This document shows positions 49,744 to 58,729 of a stretch of DNA of 64,000 nt, piece by piece. Source of the DNA: CAXMQZ01 sp963719055 (GTDB lineage Bacteria; Acidobacteriota; Thermoanaerobaculia; Multivoradales; JAHEKO01); the NCBI GenBank assembly GCA_963719055.1, contig CAVRAU010000031.1:157084-221083 (forward strand). Reading direction: 5' to 3'. Both the position numbers and the translations under genes were made by a program. Position 1 is the stretch's first letter; every line of letters starts with the position of its first letter. Under the pieces are notes generated by a model. That model was not told the DNA's origin and searched no databases. It was given only the letters and a program-made list of their open reading frames with translations.

Positions 49744-51099
49744 CTAGACCGGGCTCGCAGCCTCCGTCAGGGAGGCTTCACCCCACTCCGGCAACTGCTC
49801 TTTGACCTTGTTCAGGCTCGCGAGGACGGCCTCACCCAAGCGGTCAATCTCCGCCTTCCCCATCGGTGTCGAGAGCGTCCCCGTGCCGGTATGGATGAGC
49901 ACGATGCCCTCGTCGTAGAGACCGTCGACGAAGTTGGTAATCGCTTCCTTCTCCAGCGTGGATGGGAAGGACGACCGATAGTTCTTCGGCGCCTCCGATC
50001 GCAGATGGATTCGAAACAGGGACCCCGCTCCTGTAACGCACGCCGGAACGTCGGCCTCGGCGATCGCTTCGTCGATCCGCAGCCGTGCCATACGCCCGAG
50101 GCGATTGAGCCGATGAACGGCCTCCGCGTCGAAATGGGTCATCGTGGCGTGACCCGCAGTCATCGTCAGCGGATTGGCTGAGAAGGTGCCGGATTGGGGC
50201 AGCCTCGGCTCCGCCCCACCCTTCGACATGAACACCTCCATGATCTCCTCTCGCCCGGCCAACACGCCGACTGGGAGACCGCCACCGACAATCTTGCCCA
50301 TCGCCGTCAAATCGGGCTGCACGTCGTAGCGCTCCTGCATGCCCCCCACCTCGGTACGAAACGTGATGACCTCATCGAACAGCAGTAGGGAGCCGTTCTT
50401 CTTGGTCCACTTACTCAGGGCTTGGACAAACGGCACCTCTGCCGGCACCAGCCCGAGCCGATGGGGCATCAGATCCAGCAGCACACAGGCCAGTTCGTCC
50501 TTGTGCTCGTCCAGGATGGCGATAGCCGCATCGGGGTCGTTGAAGGGCAGGATGATGACATCTGCCAGGACTCCAACCGGTGTCCCGGCAGCCAGCGGCA
50601 CCGAGGTCGGATGCTCTGCCCTGCCCCAGCTCTGGGGGCCCGGAGCCTGGCTGACCTCCACATAGTCATAGGAGCCGTGATAGGTCCCCTCGGCCTTGGC
50701 AATCCGGCTCCTGCCTGTAAAAGCGCGGGTAGCCTTGACCGCCGTCATGATTGCTTCAGTGCCAGAGTTCATGAAGCGGATCTTGTCGAATCCGGTGGAA
50801 CGCCCACACAGCAGCCGGGCAAATTGGATCTCGATCTCTGTGGCCAGCGTAAAGGCGGTGCCCTTTTGCAGCTGGGTCGTCATCGCCTCGACGATGTCGG
50901 GATGGGCATGGCCATGAATCAGGGATGCCATGTTGTTGGCGAAGTCGATTCGTTCGACACCATCGACATCGATAACCCGGCAGCCTTCACCTCTGTCCAC
51001 ATAGTAGGGATAGGGAGTGCGCAGCAGGGTGTTGCGGCTGACTCCACCGGCCAGAAATTCCTGTGCCTGACGGAACAGCTCGGCGCTTCGATCGCTCAT
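49744..51099 (-). CDS. PLP-dependent class III aminotransferase, glutamate-1-semialdehyde aminomutase-like
   Basis: Fold-type I PLP enzyme of 451 residues. The family pattern is complete: RIDFANNMASLIHGHAHP, FMNSGTEAIMTAVKATRAFTGR, YHGSYDYVEV, LLLFDEVITFRTEVGG with the PLP-pyridine Asp, and the Schiff-base Lys269 in DLTAMGKIVGGGLPVGV. It is HemL-like, but the start GGVSRNTLLRTPYPYYVDRGEG and the context differ from heme genes. It lies 15 bases downstream of two CoA-transferase genes on the same strand, so it probably works in catabolism of an amino acid or beta-amino acid whose keto product is activated with CoA. The exact substrate is unknown. Confidence 0.87.
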   Translation of the reverse strand: MSDRSAELFRQAQEFLAGGVSRNTLLRTPYPYYVDRGEGCRVIDVDGVERIDFANNMASLIHGHAHPDIVEAMTTQLQKGTAFTLATEIEIQFARLLCGRSTGFDKIRFMNSGTEAIMTAVKATRAFTGRSRIAKAEGTYHGSYDYVEVSQAPGPQSWGRAEHPTSVPLAAGTPVGVLADVIILPFNDPDAAIAILDEHKDELACVLLDLMPHRLGLVPAEVPFVQALSKWTKKNGSLLLFDEVITFRTEVGGMQERYDVQPDLTAMGKIVGGGLPVGVLAGREEIMEVFMSKGGAEPRLPQSGTFSANPLTMTAGHATMTHFDAEAVHRLNRLGRMARLRIDEAIAEADVPACVTGAGSLFRIHLRSEAPKNYRSSFPSTLEKEAITNFVDGLYDEGIVLIHTGTGTLSTPMGKAEIDRLGEAVLASLNKVKEQLPEWGEASLTEAASPV

Positions 51100-51114
51100 G
51101 ACAGTCTCCGTGGC

Positions 51115-51768
51115 CTACAGAAGCGGGGCACCCGTCTTCTGACGAACCTCTTCTTCGGTGATACGGGGTGCGAGCTCCACAAGTTTGAAGCCCACCGGTG
51201 TCACATCGACTACGGCCAAGTCGGTGTAGATACGGGAGACCACCCCTTGACCCGTTAAAGGATACGTGCATTTCTCAACCAGCTTCGGCTCTCCCGATTT
51301 CGTCACGTGCTTGGTAATCACAAGGATGTTCTCGACCCCTTGTACGAGGTCCATGGCGCCACCCACTGCGGGAATGGCTTTGGGCTCGCCCGTGGACCAG
51401 TTGGCCAGATCACCGTTGGCTGCCACCTGCATCGCACCCAGGACGCAGACATCGATATGCCCGCCCCGGATCATGGCGAAGCTGTCGGCGTGATGGAAGA
51501 AGGAGGCTCCAGGAACCATGGTCACCGCTTTCTTGCCAGCGTTGATCAACTCTGGATCCTCCTCACCCGGCGCCGGCGGTGGACCCATGCCCAGCAGCCC
51601 ATTCTCGGTGTGGTAGATGAATTGCCGCCCTTCGGGGACGAATTTCGCCACCAGCTCCGGGATGCCGATTCCCAGGTTCACATAGGAGCCGTCAGGGATG
51701 TCGTGAGCCGCCCGGGCCGCCATCTCTTCGCGGCTCCAGCCGCCGGCTGTGGTGGTTTCCGCGCTCAT
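51115..51768 (-). CDS. 3-oxoacid CoA-transferase, subunit B
   Basis: 217 residues. SugarP-isomerase-like CoA-transferase subunit with NLGIGIPELVAKFVPEG and the catalytic glutamate Glu55 in YHTENGLLGMGP, followed by GGHIDVCVLGAMQVAANGDLANW and KCTYPLTG. It matches PcaJ/ScoB/AtoA-type subunits that move CoA between succinyl- or acetyl-CoA and a 3-oxoacid. Its start overlaps the end of the A subunit by four bases, and the aminotransferase gene follows 15 bases on. The pair could act on acetoacetate, 3-oxoadipate or a product of the linked aminotransferase; sequence alone cannot choose. Confidence 0.92.
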   Translation of the reverse strand: MSAETTTAGGWSREEMAARAAHDIPDGSYVNLGIGIPELVAKFVPEGRQFIYHTENGLLGMGPPPAPGEEDPELINAGKKAVTMVPGASFFHHADSFAMIRGGHIDVCVLGAMQVAANGDLANWSTGEPKAIPAVGGAMDLVQGVENILVITKHVTKSGEPKLVEKCTYPLTGQGVVSRIYTDLAVVDVTPVGFKLVELAPRITEEEVRQKTGAPLL

Positions 51769-52475
51769 GGGTAGCTCCTCCCTGCGGCGATGAGCTGCGA
51801 TTCATTCAGTGGTTCGGCGACTTCGACGATGTGGTCGACAAAGATGCCTGGGGTTACCACATGCTCCGGGTCGATCTCACCCAGCTCGACGATGGAACGG
51901 GCTTGTACGATCGTCGTCTCGGCTGCCATACACATCAAGGGGCTGAAATTTCTCGCCGTCTTGTTGTAGACCAGATTGCCCATCCGATCGGCGACTTCGC
52001 ACTTGATCAAAGCGAAATCCGCCTTGAGCCCGCGTTCCATTACATAGGGTCGTCCCTCGAACTCCCGGACCTCTTTGCCCTCAGCTAGCGGCGTGCCCAC
52101 GGATGAGGGGGTGAAGAAGGCCGGGATTCCGGCACCTCCGGCACGAATGCGCTCCGCCAGCGTTCCCTGCGGTACCAGCTCGAGCTCGATCTCGCCGGCT
52201 TTGTAGAGCTCCGGAAACACCTTCGAGTGGCTCGAGCGCGGGTACGAGCAGATCATCTTGCGAACCTGGCGGTTACCGATGAGCGCCGCCAGGCCGACTT
52301 CTCCGTTGCCCGTGTTGTTGTTGATCGCGGTCAGACCCGAAGTGCCTTGATCGATGAGGGCGTGAATCAGCTCGATGGGGCTGCCCACCTCGCCAAACCC
52401 CCCGATCATCAATGCCGATCCTTCCGTGATGAAGGAGACCGCCTCTTCGACCGATCCTACGACCTTGTTGATCAT
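51765..52475 (-). CDS. 3-oxoacid CoA-transferase, subunit A
   Basis: 236 residues, full length. The start INKVVGSVEEAVSFITEGSALMIGGFGEVGSPIELI carries the CoA-transferase family I subunit A signature (GGFG-x-x-G-x-P). NNNTGNGEVGLAALI, the PQGTLAERIRAGGAGIPAFFTPSSVGT loop and VYNKTARNFSPLMCMAAETTIVQA follow. It is the first gene of a minus-strand operon of A subunit, B subunit and aminotransferase, coupled by overlapping codons. Confidence 0.92.
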   Translation of the reverse strand: MINKVVGSVEEAVSFITEGSALMIGGFGEVGSPIELIHALIDQGTSGLTAINNNTGNGEVGLAALIGNRQVRKMICSYPRSSHSKVFPELYKAGEIELELVPQGTLAERIRAGGAGIPAFFTPSSVGTPLAEGKEVREFEGRPYVMERGLKADFALIKCEVADRMGNLVYNKTARNFSPLMCMAAETTIVQARSIVELGEIDPEHVVTPGIFVDHIVEVAEPLNESQLIAAGRSYP

Positions 52476-52864
52476 CTATTCGCCAATCCGGGCTACGCCG
52501 TCTTCAGCCCCTACTCGAATGTAGTGTTGACCGTTGGTGCCTGTATGTTAGCTCTGGAATTGTCGGTGCGAAACCTTGAGTTGGCGGCTCTGTTTCTCCT
52601 GCGCCGACCCACTGGAACTCTCCTACTGTACAGTTTTCGACAAAGGGGGTCACGGCACCACACCCCGCGGGGTAGGCCCCCTACCTGGACGGCCAGTCCA
52701 CCGGCATCGACCCGGATCCTTGACCTACGAGCAATTGGAAGAGCCGAGCTTCGTGGACTTCCTGCGGCAGCTCCAGGCTCCCGGGGGCCCAGGTGGTGGG
52801 ATAGGGCAAGACCTACGATAGCGATATCATTCGCCGTGGCCTAGCGCCTCGGGGGGAACCACCA
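52476..52864. other. Intergenic region between divergent CoA-transferase and FAD-oxidase genes
   Basis: About 389 bases between two divergent starts. No frame here has a convincing start and codon pattern. The stretch near 52720-52820 (LTYEQLEEPSFVDFLRQL in one plus frame) looks vaguely protein-like but has no recognisable start or family. Promoters for both flanking operons must lie here; I cannot assign -35/-10 boxes with confidence. Confidence 0.4.
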
Positions 52865-54311
52865 ATGCCATCGACAACTGGAGATTTGCCGGGTTTCATG
52901 GAGTGGGAGGAGGTCAACTCCCTGGTGGGATCGATCCGCACTCGCTCCCTTGTGGCTCGTCCCACCAATGTCGAAGAATGTCGCCAGACCCTCATCTACT
53001 GCCGCGATCACGATCTCCAGATCTGCCCGCGCGGAGCCGGGCGTAGCTACGGTGACCAGGCGCTTCACGATGGCCAGGTGCTGCTGGATGTCAAGGCCAT
53101 GAATCGGATCCTCGATTTCAACGAGGAGAAGAAGCAGATCACGGTCGAGGCGGGCACACGACTGATCGACATCTACGAGCAGGTCCACTATCGCCTGCTT
53201 ACCTTGCCCTCGAGCCCCACGGAGTCGCACTCGTCCGTCTCGGGCGCCATTTGTGCCAACGTCAACGGTAAGGACGGTTGGAAGCATGGCAGCTTCTACA
53301 AACAGGTCGTTCGCCTGAGCCTCCTGACCGCAGATGGTGAGATTCTCGAGATCGACCCCGAGCACGAGCTATTCAACGCCGTGGTCAGCGGCATCGGGTT
53401 GCTGGGCATCGTTCTGGACGCAACGCTGCAACTGAAATCGATTCCGTCGCCCTATCTGGGGGTCGAGGTCTTTCCGGCAGCGGATGTCGACGCACTGCTC
53501 GCCACACTGGAGCAAGTGGAGCAATCGCATGATCTGGCTGTGGTCTGGGTGGACGCCTACGCCAAAGGCGAGCCGGACGGGTCGATCGGTTATTCATGCC
53601 GGCAAGTGGATCCCGCACGATGCTGACGAGGAGGAGAGGCGAAAAACTCTCGCCGAGGGCTACAAGCGCCTCGACAAACACCGACGTTTGGGTCTGGCCC
53701 TCCACGAGGCCTTCGGCCCCCTGTTGTCGTTCATGCTCTACGCCCAGCGCCCGATGGTGAATGTGTTCAACCGGCTTTACTACCGCATGAATACGCTGCT
53801 GTCGCGTCTTGGGCGAAATGCGAAGACCGAGCTCTTCTTGAAATTCAGCTTTGAAGCCAGCTTCACCGTCCCGCCAGCTCATCTGGTTTGTGGAGCCCGT
53901 GGTTACACGGTGCAACTCATGTTTCCGAAATCGTGTGCTCGCGAGGCCATTGTCGAGATCCTGGGAATCTGTCAGGACTCGCCCAGTCCCCCAGTGACGA
54001 CCATCCTGCGCGGTCACCTTGCCGACGACGGATTGCTCTCGTTCGCGGAAGATGGCTACAGCCTGAACTTCGAGTTTCACCCGAAGAAGCACAACGAAGT
54101 CGAAAGCCGCCGGGCGGTCGATCGCATCATCGACTCGGTGGCGAAGTTCGGCGGCCGCATCCATCTCACCAAGGATCAGGTTCTGACCCCCGAGCAATTC
54201 CCCCGCATCTATCCGCGATACCAGGAGCTGTTGGAGATCAAGAGACGGCTCGACCCGGAGGGTCTGTTCACATCGGACCTGGCGCAGAGAGTCGGTCTGC
54301 TCTCTTCCTGA
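52865..54311 (+). CDS. FAD-linked oxidase (DprE1/GULO-like, VAO family), one frame break
   Basis: Flavoenzyme of about 481 residues. The PP-loop of the FAD-binding domain is in LQICPRGAGRSYGDQALHDG. The second flavin-binding segment SSPTESHSSVSGAICANVNGKD precedes VSGIGLLGIVLDATLQL. After a frame break near 53570 (AYAKGEP then IHAGKWIP) the C-terminal substrate domain continues to HLTKDQVLTPEQFPRIYPRY and a typical RRLDPEGLFTSDLAQR end. The span is 3n+1. Relatives include decaprenylphosphoryl-ribose oxidase and sugar-lactone oxidases; no epimerase partner (DprE2) is adjacent, so the substrate is open. It starts close to a GGGGGG ribosome-site-like run. Confidence 0.82.
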
Positions 54312-54317
54312 GCTAGA

Positions 54318-54338
54318 ACGGCGGGCGCAGGGCCCGCC
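54318..54338 (+). terminator. Hairpin after the FAD-oxidase gene
   Basis: A perfect 8-base stem CGGCGGGC / GCCCGCCG with the loop GCAGG lies seven bases after the stop codon at 54311. A short T-containing stretch follows, but no run of Ts. It has the same 8-5-8 shape as the hairpin after the pirin gene. Confidence 0.55.
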
Positions 54339-54442
54339 GCGTCAGTTCTTGCTAGCAGGTGTCTCGACCCGCTGCATGAAGAGCTCGGCGACCTGTGGCG
54401 GGCTCCACAGTGAACTGCTCCTTTTCCATCGATCATCAGAAG

Positions 54443-55552
54443 ATGCGAAAGGTAACGGCGTTTCTGCTTCTTGGACTGGCTGCCAGCGCCATCGGCACGG
54501 CATCCGATCACGGCTACTCTGGACCACCCCTGATCGCTGACTACGACGGGCCCGTCCTTATCGACAACAGCCAGTATCACTACGGTGCCCAGGATCACCT
54601 GAGCTTCTCCACTGCTGAATTCCTGGCGGCCGGGTACTCCGAGCTCGTCCCGCTGCGGGCAGCCATTGACACGTGGGCAGCTCGGCTGGCGATCCATCCT
54701 CGGGTATTGACCGCCGTCGTTCACGACTTCTTCGCCGGTGTGCCGGTCTTCGGCGATCGCGACGATATGCAAGCGGTGGTGCAGATCGCTGGAGCCCTCG
54801 CCTTGGTTTTCGAGCAGCAATCGCCCCATCCGTTGGCGGCGACACGAGCCGCAAAGGCGACCGCCAAAGCCCTGAACTTCGAGCTGCGCCCGCCTGCGGT
54901 CCTCGCCGAAAGACGCAGCGGCCTGGCGGTACCCCAAGGCGGACCACCGCTGTTCGGCTACTTCCAGCCACCCTGGGAGATCGGTGACACATGGTCCGGC
55001 GGCGGGGCGCACGGCAGCTCCCACAATTCCCTCGACTTCTGGGGCGACTGGGTGCCCTGGGGCGGCGACACGACACCGTTCTGGGTCACCGCCATGCAGG
55101 AAGGCGTGGCGCGGGTCTGGTCGTCTTGTAGTGTCTCCGTGGTTCATCCCAATGATTGGGTGACCAGTTACTACCACCTGGACCATGTCCAGGTCGCGGA
55201 TTTCGACGACGTTCAACGCAACGACCGTCTCTCCAACTACGCAGACAACGAGGCACAGGCGATCTGTGATGGCGGATTCTCCACCGGTCCGCACGTCCAC
55301 ATGAGCATTCGATACAACGGCACCGCCGTTTCCGTCGACGAGGTCAACGTCGACTTCACGGCCTTCTCCCATCATGCGGGCCAGGGTGACTACGACACAG
55401 ACTGCGACCGCTCCTGGTACACACACTTCACGGCGGGTACGGTCTGCCCAAACTGGGACCAGTTGCTGAACAACGCGCCAGGTCCCGAGCCGATCTTTGC
55501 GGATGACTTCGAGACCGGCGGCACGTCTGGATGGTCCAGCGTCCTGCAATAA
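54443..55552 (+). CDS. LasA-like M23 family metallopeptidase with a C-terminal sorting-tag-like end
   Basis: 369 residues from ATG 54443. A signal peptide (residues 1-21) precedes a propeptide-like region, then the M23 zinc site: His194-x3-Asp198 (in SSHNSLDFWGDW) and the H-x-H at 284-286 (STGPHVHMSIRYNG). The phrase GDTWSGGGAHGSSHNSLDF is close to staphylolysin/beta-lytic peptidases, which cut glycine-rich peptide cross-links in cell walls or elastin. The end PEPIFADDFETGGTSGWSSVLQ matches the C-terminus of the ELWxxDGT protein. The gene is unbroken, so an active secreted bacteriolytic or scavenging enzyme is likely. Confidence 0.85.
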   Translation: MRKVTAFLLLGLAASAIGTASDHGYSGPPLIADYDGPVLIDNSQYHYGAQDHLSFSTAEFLAAGYSELVPLRAAIDTWAARLAIHPRVLTAVVHDFFAGVPVFGDRDDMQAVVQIAGALALVFEQQSPHPLAATRAAKATAKALNFELRPPAVLAERRSGLAVPQGGPPLFGYFQPPWEIGDTWSGGGAHGSSHNSLDFWGDWVPWGGDTTPFWVTAMQEGVARVWSSCSVSVVHPNDWVTSYYHLDHVQVADFDDVQRNDRLSNYADNEAQAICDGGFSTGPHVHMSIRYNGTAVSVDEVNVDFTAFSHHAGQGDYDTDCDRSWYTHFTAGTVCPNWDQLLNNAPGPEPIFADDFETGGTSGWSSVLQ

Positions 55553-55692
55553 GAACCTCTCCAACCACTTCTTGTCTTCATCGGGATGCTAAGATCCCCG
55601 GCAATTCTCGAGCCACTGTAGTCAAGAGGACCGTCGAGCCCGCAGTGCATCGCGGTCAACGGTGGTTCCTATCAACCGACAAGGAGAGATCA

Positions 55693-55962
55693 ATGATTCG
55701 TATGTTCGTCCGTCACGCCGTCAACGACTTCGCTACCTGGAAGCAGGCCTATGATGCTTTCGATGCAGAGCGCCAATCGATGGGTGCCGCAGGTCACTCG
55801 GTTTTCCAGGCGATCGACAATCCAAACGACGTCACTGCGTGGCACGATTTCGAGACAGTTGAGGCGGCCCGTGCATTTATGGATTCACCTCGGCTGCGCG
55901 AAGTGATGCAGGCTGCCGGGGTGACAGGCAAGCCTACGGTCTGGTTCACGACTTCTGGTTAA
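55693..55962 (+). CDS. Small ABM/dimeric alpha-beta barrel-type protein
   Basis: 89 residues from ATG 55693 with an AAGGAGAG site. The pattern MIRMFVRHAVNDFATWKQAYD, then SVFQAIDNPNDVTAWHDFETVEAARAFMDS and a short end strand (PTVWFTT) is that of a dimeric ferredoxin-like barrel. It is the architecture of small monooxygenase or cyclase-like proteins. No catalytic residue can be assigned, and the function is unknown. It stands alone between the M23 gene and the convergent YceI gene. Confidence 0.75.
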   Translation: MIRMFVRHAVNDFATWKQAYDAFDAERQSMGAAGHSVFQAIDNPNDVTAWHDFETVEAARAFMDSPRLREVMQAAGVTGKPTVWFTTSG

Positions 55963-56070
55963 TTGACAGCGAGGTTCTGGCCAAGCGGGCTCAACCTCCC
56001 GCAGAGACAAGGCACCCCGGCGAGCTCTGATCAGGAGCTGGCCGGGGGCGCTCGGTCTTCGAGATGCGGG

Positions 56071-56706
56071 TTACCGGTTGTGGGCTTCGAGCAGGATCTC
56101 GATACTCACCTCGCCACCGACCACCATGGTTGCGGCCCAGTTGCCAACTCCGACTCCGAAGTCTCCTCGATCGACTGCTGTTGAAGCCTGAAAGCTGGCG
56201 ACTTCCTTGGTTCCGCCGAGCATCTGCTGCATCGGCTCAGGGATCATCTGCTTGCCAAGCAGCGTAATCGGCAGCTCGACCTGTTGCGAATGGCCCTTGA
56301 TCGTCAGGGGTCCAGAGGCGACGAGCTTGTTCTCTCCTGCTTGACGCACCGAGGTGCTCTTGAACGTGATGTAGGGATGTTGGTCGGCTTCGAACCAATC
56401 CCCGGATCGCAGATGGTTGTCCCGCTTCTCGTTGCCTGTATTGATGCTGGCCACATTGATTCGTGCCTCGACACTGCTCTTCTCAGGGTGTTCGGCGTTG
56501 TAGTCGAGGTCGATCTCGTAGTCCTCGAAGCTCCCCGTTACAGGGGTGAAGAAATGCTTGACCGAGAAGTTGATCTCGGTGTGGGCGGCGTCGGTCGACC
56601 AGGCGCCCTCTGTGGGTGCGGCGATGGCTGTGACCTGGGAAGCGATCAAGGCTACGGCCAGCAAGGCTGCCAGATACCACCGATTTCGATCGATTGACTG
56701 TCTCAT
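56071..56706 (-). CDS. YceI-family periplasmic lipid-binding protein
   Basis: 211 residues from ATG 56706, seven bases after GGAGAA. The signal peptide ends near VTAIAAP. The lipocalin-like YceI pattern is complete: WSTDAAHTEINFSVKHFF (domain start), VEARINVASINTGNEKRDNHLRSGDWFEADQHPYITFKS (partly shown motif region) and LTIKGHSQQVELPI. YceI proteins bind isoprenoid lipids in the periplasm. It is the gene next downstream of the ECF sigma gene (88-base gap, same strand), so it may belong to that regulon. Confidence 0.88.
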   Translation of the reverse strand: MRQSIDRNRWYLAALLAVALIASQVTAIAAPTEGAWSTDAAHTEINFSVKHFFTPVTGSFEDYEIDLDYNAEHPEKSSVEARINVASINTGNEKRDNHLRSGDWFEADQHPYITFKSTSVRQAGENKLVASGPLTIKGHSQQVELPITLLGKQMIPEPMQQMLGGTKEVASFQASTAVDRGDFGVGVGNWAATMVVGGEVSIEILLEAHNR

Positions 56707-56793
56707 TTCGTTTCTCCTTTGCCACTCGATTCTGTGTTCTCGACCCGACAACCGCGTCGAATCGAGAGGTGAGTGGCTCGAGAGCCGAGGTTC

Positions 56794-57657
56794 TTACACC
56801 CGAGGGTCGGAATCGTCCTGATCGTCAGGTGGGAGGGACTCGAGAATGGCGCTGCGCAGTCTCTCGCGAGATTCCGGCTCCGCAGGCTGATCGCCGAAGA
56901 AGTCTCTCGCGGCTTCCTCGATCTGATCGATCTGATTTGCATAGCGCCGACAGTGCCGGCACATGAGGAGATGCAGCTTCACCGCCATTCGCTGACTCCA
57001 ACTCGCGCCGGAGAGCTCGTCCGCAGCAATTCTCCGAGAAACCTCTTTGCAGGTCTGCATGGCGGTCAGGAGTGCCTCCCACTTCGTCTCCAGGCAGTCC
57101 CGGAGGCGGTTACGGACACGATGGAGCATCACACCGAGGTTAGTGGTGGAGACCCCGAGGATCTTACAGATCTCCTTCGTCGAAAGACCCTCCATCTCTC
57201 GAAACGTAAAAGCCAGGCGCTGATTCTCGGGTGCGGCCTCGAGACAGTCGCCGATCTCTTGCCGAGCCTCCTTGGCGAAGAGATGGTCGTCGGGTCCTCG
57301 GGGTGGCTGGCTCCAGCTGCCCGCTTTGGTGAACCGGGTTTCGAACACCTCGTCGATATCGTCCATGCGCCGATCCTTGGCAAATCCACGTCGCGCTTCC
57401 TGGAGCTTTCGATAGAGGATTCCGAAAACCCACGTGCGCACATGCGAACGGCCCTCGAACCGCGGCGCTGTTTCGATGAAGGTAGTAAAGGTGTTCTGCG
57501 CGACTTCCTCAGCTTGGACCTGGTCGAGGCCAGCACCCCGGGCCGCGCGAACGATCTGATCGAGGTAGGCGTCGACAACAGCCGTCAGAGCCCCCGGATC
57601 GCGTCTGCGAATCCGCGCCGGTAGATCAGGATCGTCGATCAGGAGTGGCGGGGACAT
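56794..57657 (-). CDS. ECF RNA polymerase sigma factor fused to a ZAS-type anti-sigma zinc domain
   Basis: 287 residues. Sigma-70 region 2 (about 15-90, LDQVQAEEVAQNTFTTFIE and RTWVFGILYRKLQEARR) and region 4 (about 130-190, ENQRLAFTFREMEGLSTKEICKILGVSTTNLGVMLHRVRNRLR) are complete. The frame then continues into MQTCKEVSRRIAADEL with Cys203 and HLLMCRHC with His229, Cys233 and Cys236, the H-x3-C-x2-C zinc signature of anti-sigma factors. Usually these are two overlapping genes; here they are one open frame. A frame-restoring indel between two coupled genes is a possible alternative. The stimulus may be redox, since the ligands are thiols. Confidence 0.83.
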   Translation of the reverse strand: MSPPLLIDDPDLPARIRRRDPGALTAVVDAYLDQIVRAARGAGLDQVQAEEVAQNTFTTFIETAPRFEGRSHVRTWVFGILYRKLQEARRGFAKDRRMDDIDEVFETRFTKAGSWSQPPRGPDDHLFAKEARQEIGDCLEAAPENQRLAFTFREMEGLSTKEICKILGVSTTNLGVMLHRVRNRLRDCLETKWEALLTAMQTCKEVSRRIAADELSGASWSQRMAVKLHLLMCRHCRRYANQIDQIEEAARDFFGDQPAEPESRERLRSAILESLPPDDQDDSDPRV

Positions 57658-58225
57658 GCTTTGTTACCGCGAGGTTGCCTGTAAGAAGGGCGTCTCGGCG
57701 ATCACTCACTTTCTGCGAAGTGGCTGATCATCATTCGAACAGTCTGCGCCCCATCTTACGGGAGGCACCACAACCACTTGACGCGCCCGCGATCTTGTCG
57801 AAGTCGAGCTCGACAGGGGAGCCCACGGTGCCAATCTTGTCGCTTTCCCCATGGAGCAAGGGCGCGAGCTCTCCGAGCTCCGCGACAACGTCGTGCCTAC
57901 CCAGGTCTTGGATCGAATTCGAGTCCGTTTTCTCGGGCTCCCAGTCCAGCCAAGAGCCTACTTTCAGATGATCGAAGTCCTGGGCGCGGGTGGCTATCGC
58001 GACCAATCGCTGGGACTGTCCGGCGCCGTTGACTGGGGCAACGAACACTACACCTGCTTCCAGTTCCCCTAAGACTTTGGTCGCGACAATGTGGAGAACG
58101 CCAGGCGCCTCCACGACTTCATCCTGGAGAGAGAGGCGTACAGTCGCACTGGTACCCCACTCCGTCGTGGTGGCCTCCGAGCTGAACTCGACGCCCTGGC
58201 CCCTCAACCTCTCGAACTCGGGCTT
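57658..58225. other. Unresolved region, open on both strands
   Basis: Between the sigma gene and the DUF4442 gene no family is recognised. On the plus strand a frame (ATG 57851) reads MEQGRELSELRDNVVPTQVL to HYTCFQFP. After one TAA (58070-58072) it goes on in the same frame as DFGRDNVENARRLHDFILER to about 58236. On the minus strand the same triplet boundaries are open from 58207 to 57731 (158 codons). In shared-boundary antisense, both readings look protein-like, and third-position GC does not separate them. A broken plus-strand relic is my slight preference. Confidence 0.3.
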
Positions 58226-58714
58226 TCACGTAGAGGGTGAAGAAGGTGGTCGCAGCTCCCGCCGCAAGCGCACATAGATACGCTTCTCGACCTGGGTGAC
58301 CGTCTTCCCGGCTTCGTTGGTGATGTCGACCTGAAACTCGGCGAAGTGCTTGTCCCCGCCAGCGGTCGCCGCGCGGATCACGGCCAGAGCATTCTCATCG
58401 ATAACGAACCGCGCCGTTACCTTCCCCTGGGCCTGCTCCAGAAATCGGATGCGGGTCTCCGAGTCGATGATCTGATAGTCGGAACCCAGTACCCTCATCA
58501 ACATGAGGGTTGGGAAGGGATCCGTCATCGCTGCCAAGCTGCCGCCGAAATGAGCGCCGAAAGCATTCCGATTGTAGAACCGAGATGCCATCGTCACGAC
58601 GATCTCGCGGAAGTCCTCGGAGACGTGGGTGACCAAGATACCCGTGCCCCACAAGGGCGGGTACAGGCTCAAGGTCCATTTGAAGCGAGTCGGAGTCTCG
58701 AGCAGGAATCTCAT
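58226..58714 (-). CDS. DUF4442 / hotdog-fold thioesterase-like protein
   Basis: 162 residues. Hotdog-fold pattern: helix and strand with NAFGAHFGGSLAAMTDPFPTLMLM in place of the usual catalytic N/H-x-x-G-x-x-F/L region, then RIRFLEQAQGKVTARFVID and a last strand TVTQVEKRIYVRLRRE. Such proteins may cleave acyl-CoA or acyl-ACP, but the substrate is unknown. It follows the XRE regulator gene on the same strand by 15 bases, so it may share that promoter. Confidence 0.78.
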   Translation of the reverse strand: MRFLLETPTRFKWTLSLYPPLWGTGILVTHVSEDFREIVVTMASRFYNRNAFGAHFGGSLAAMTDPFPTLMLMRVLGSDYQIIDSETRIRFLEQAQGKVTARFVIDENALAVIRAATAGGDKHFAEFQVDITNEAGKTVTQVEKRIYVRLRRELRPPSSPST

Positions 58715-58729
58715 CTCTGTATCCCTCGG

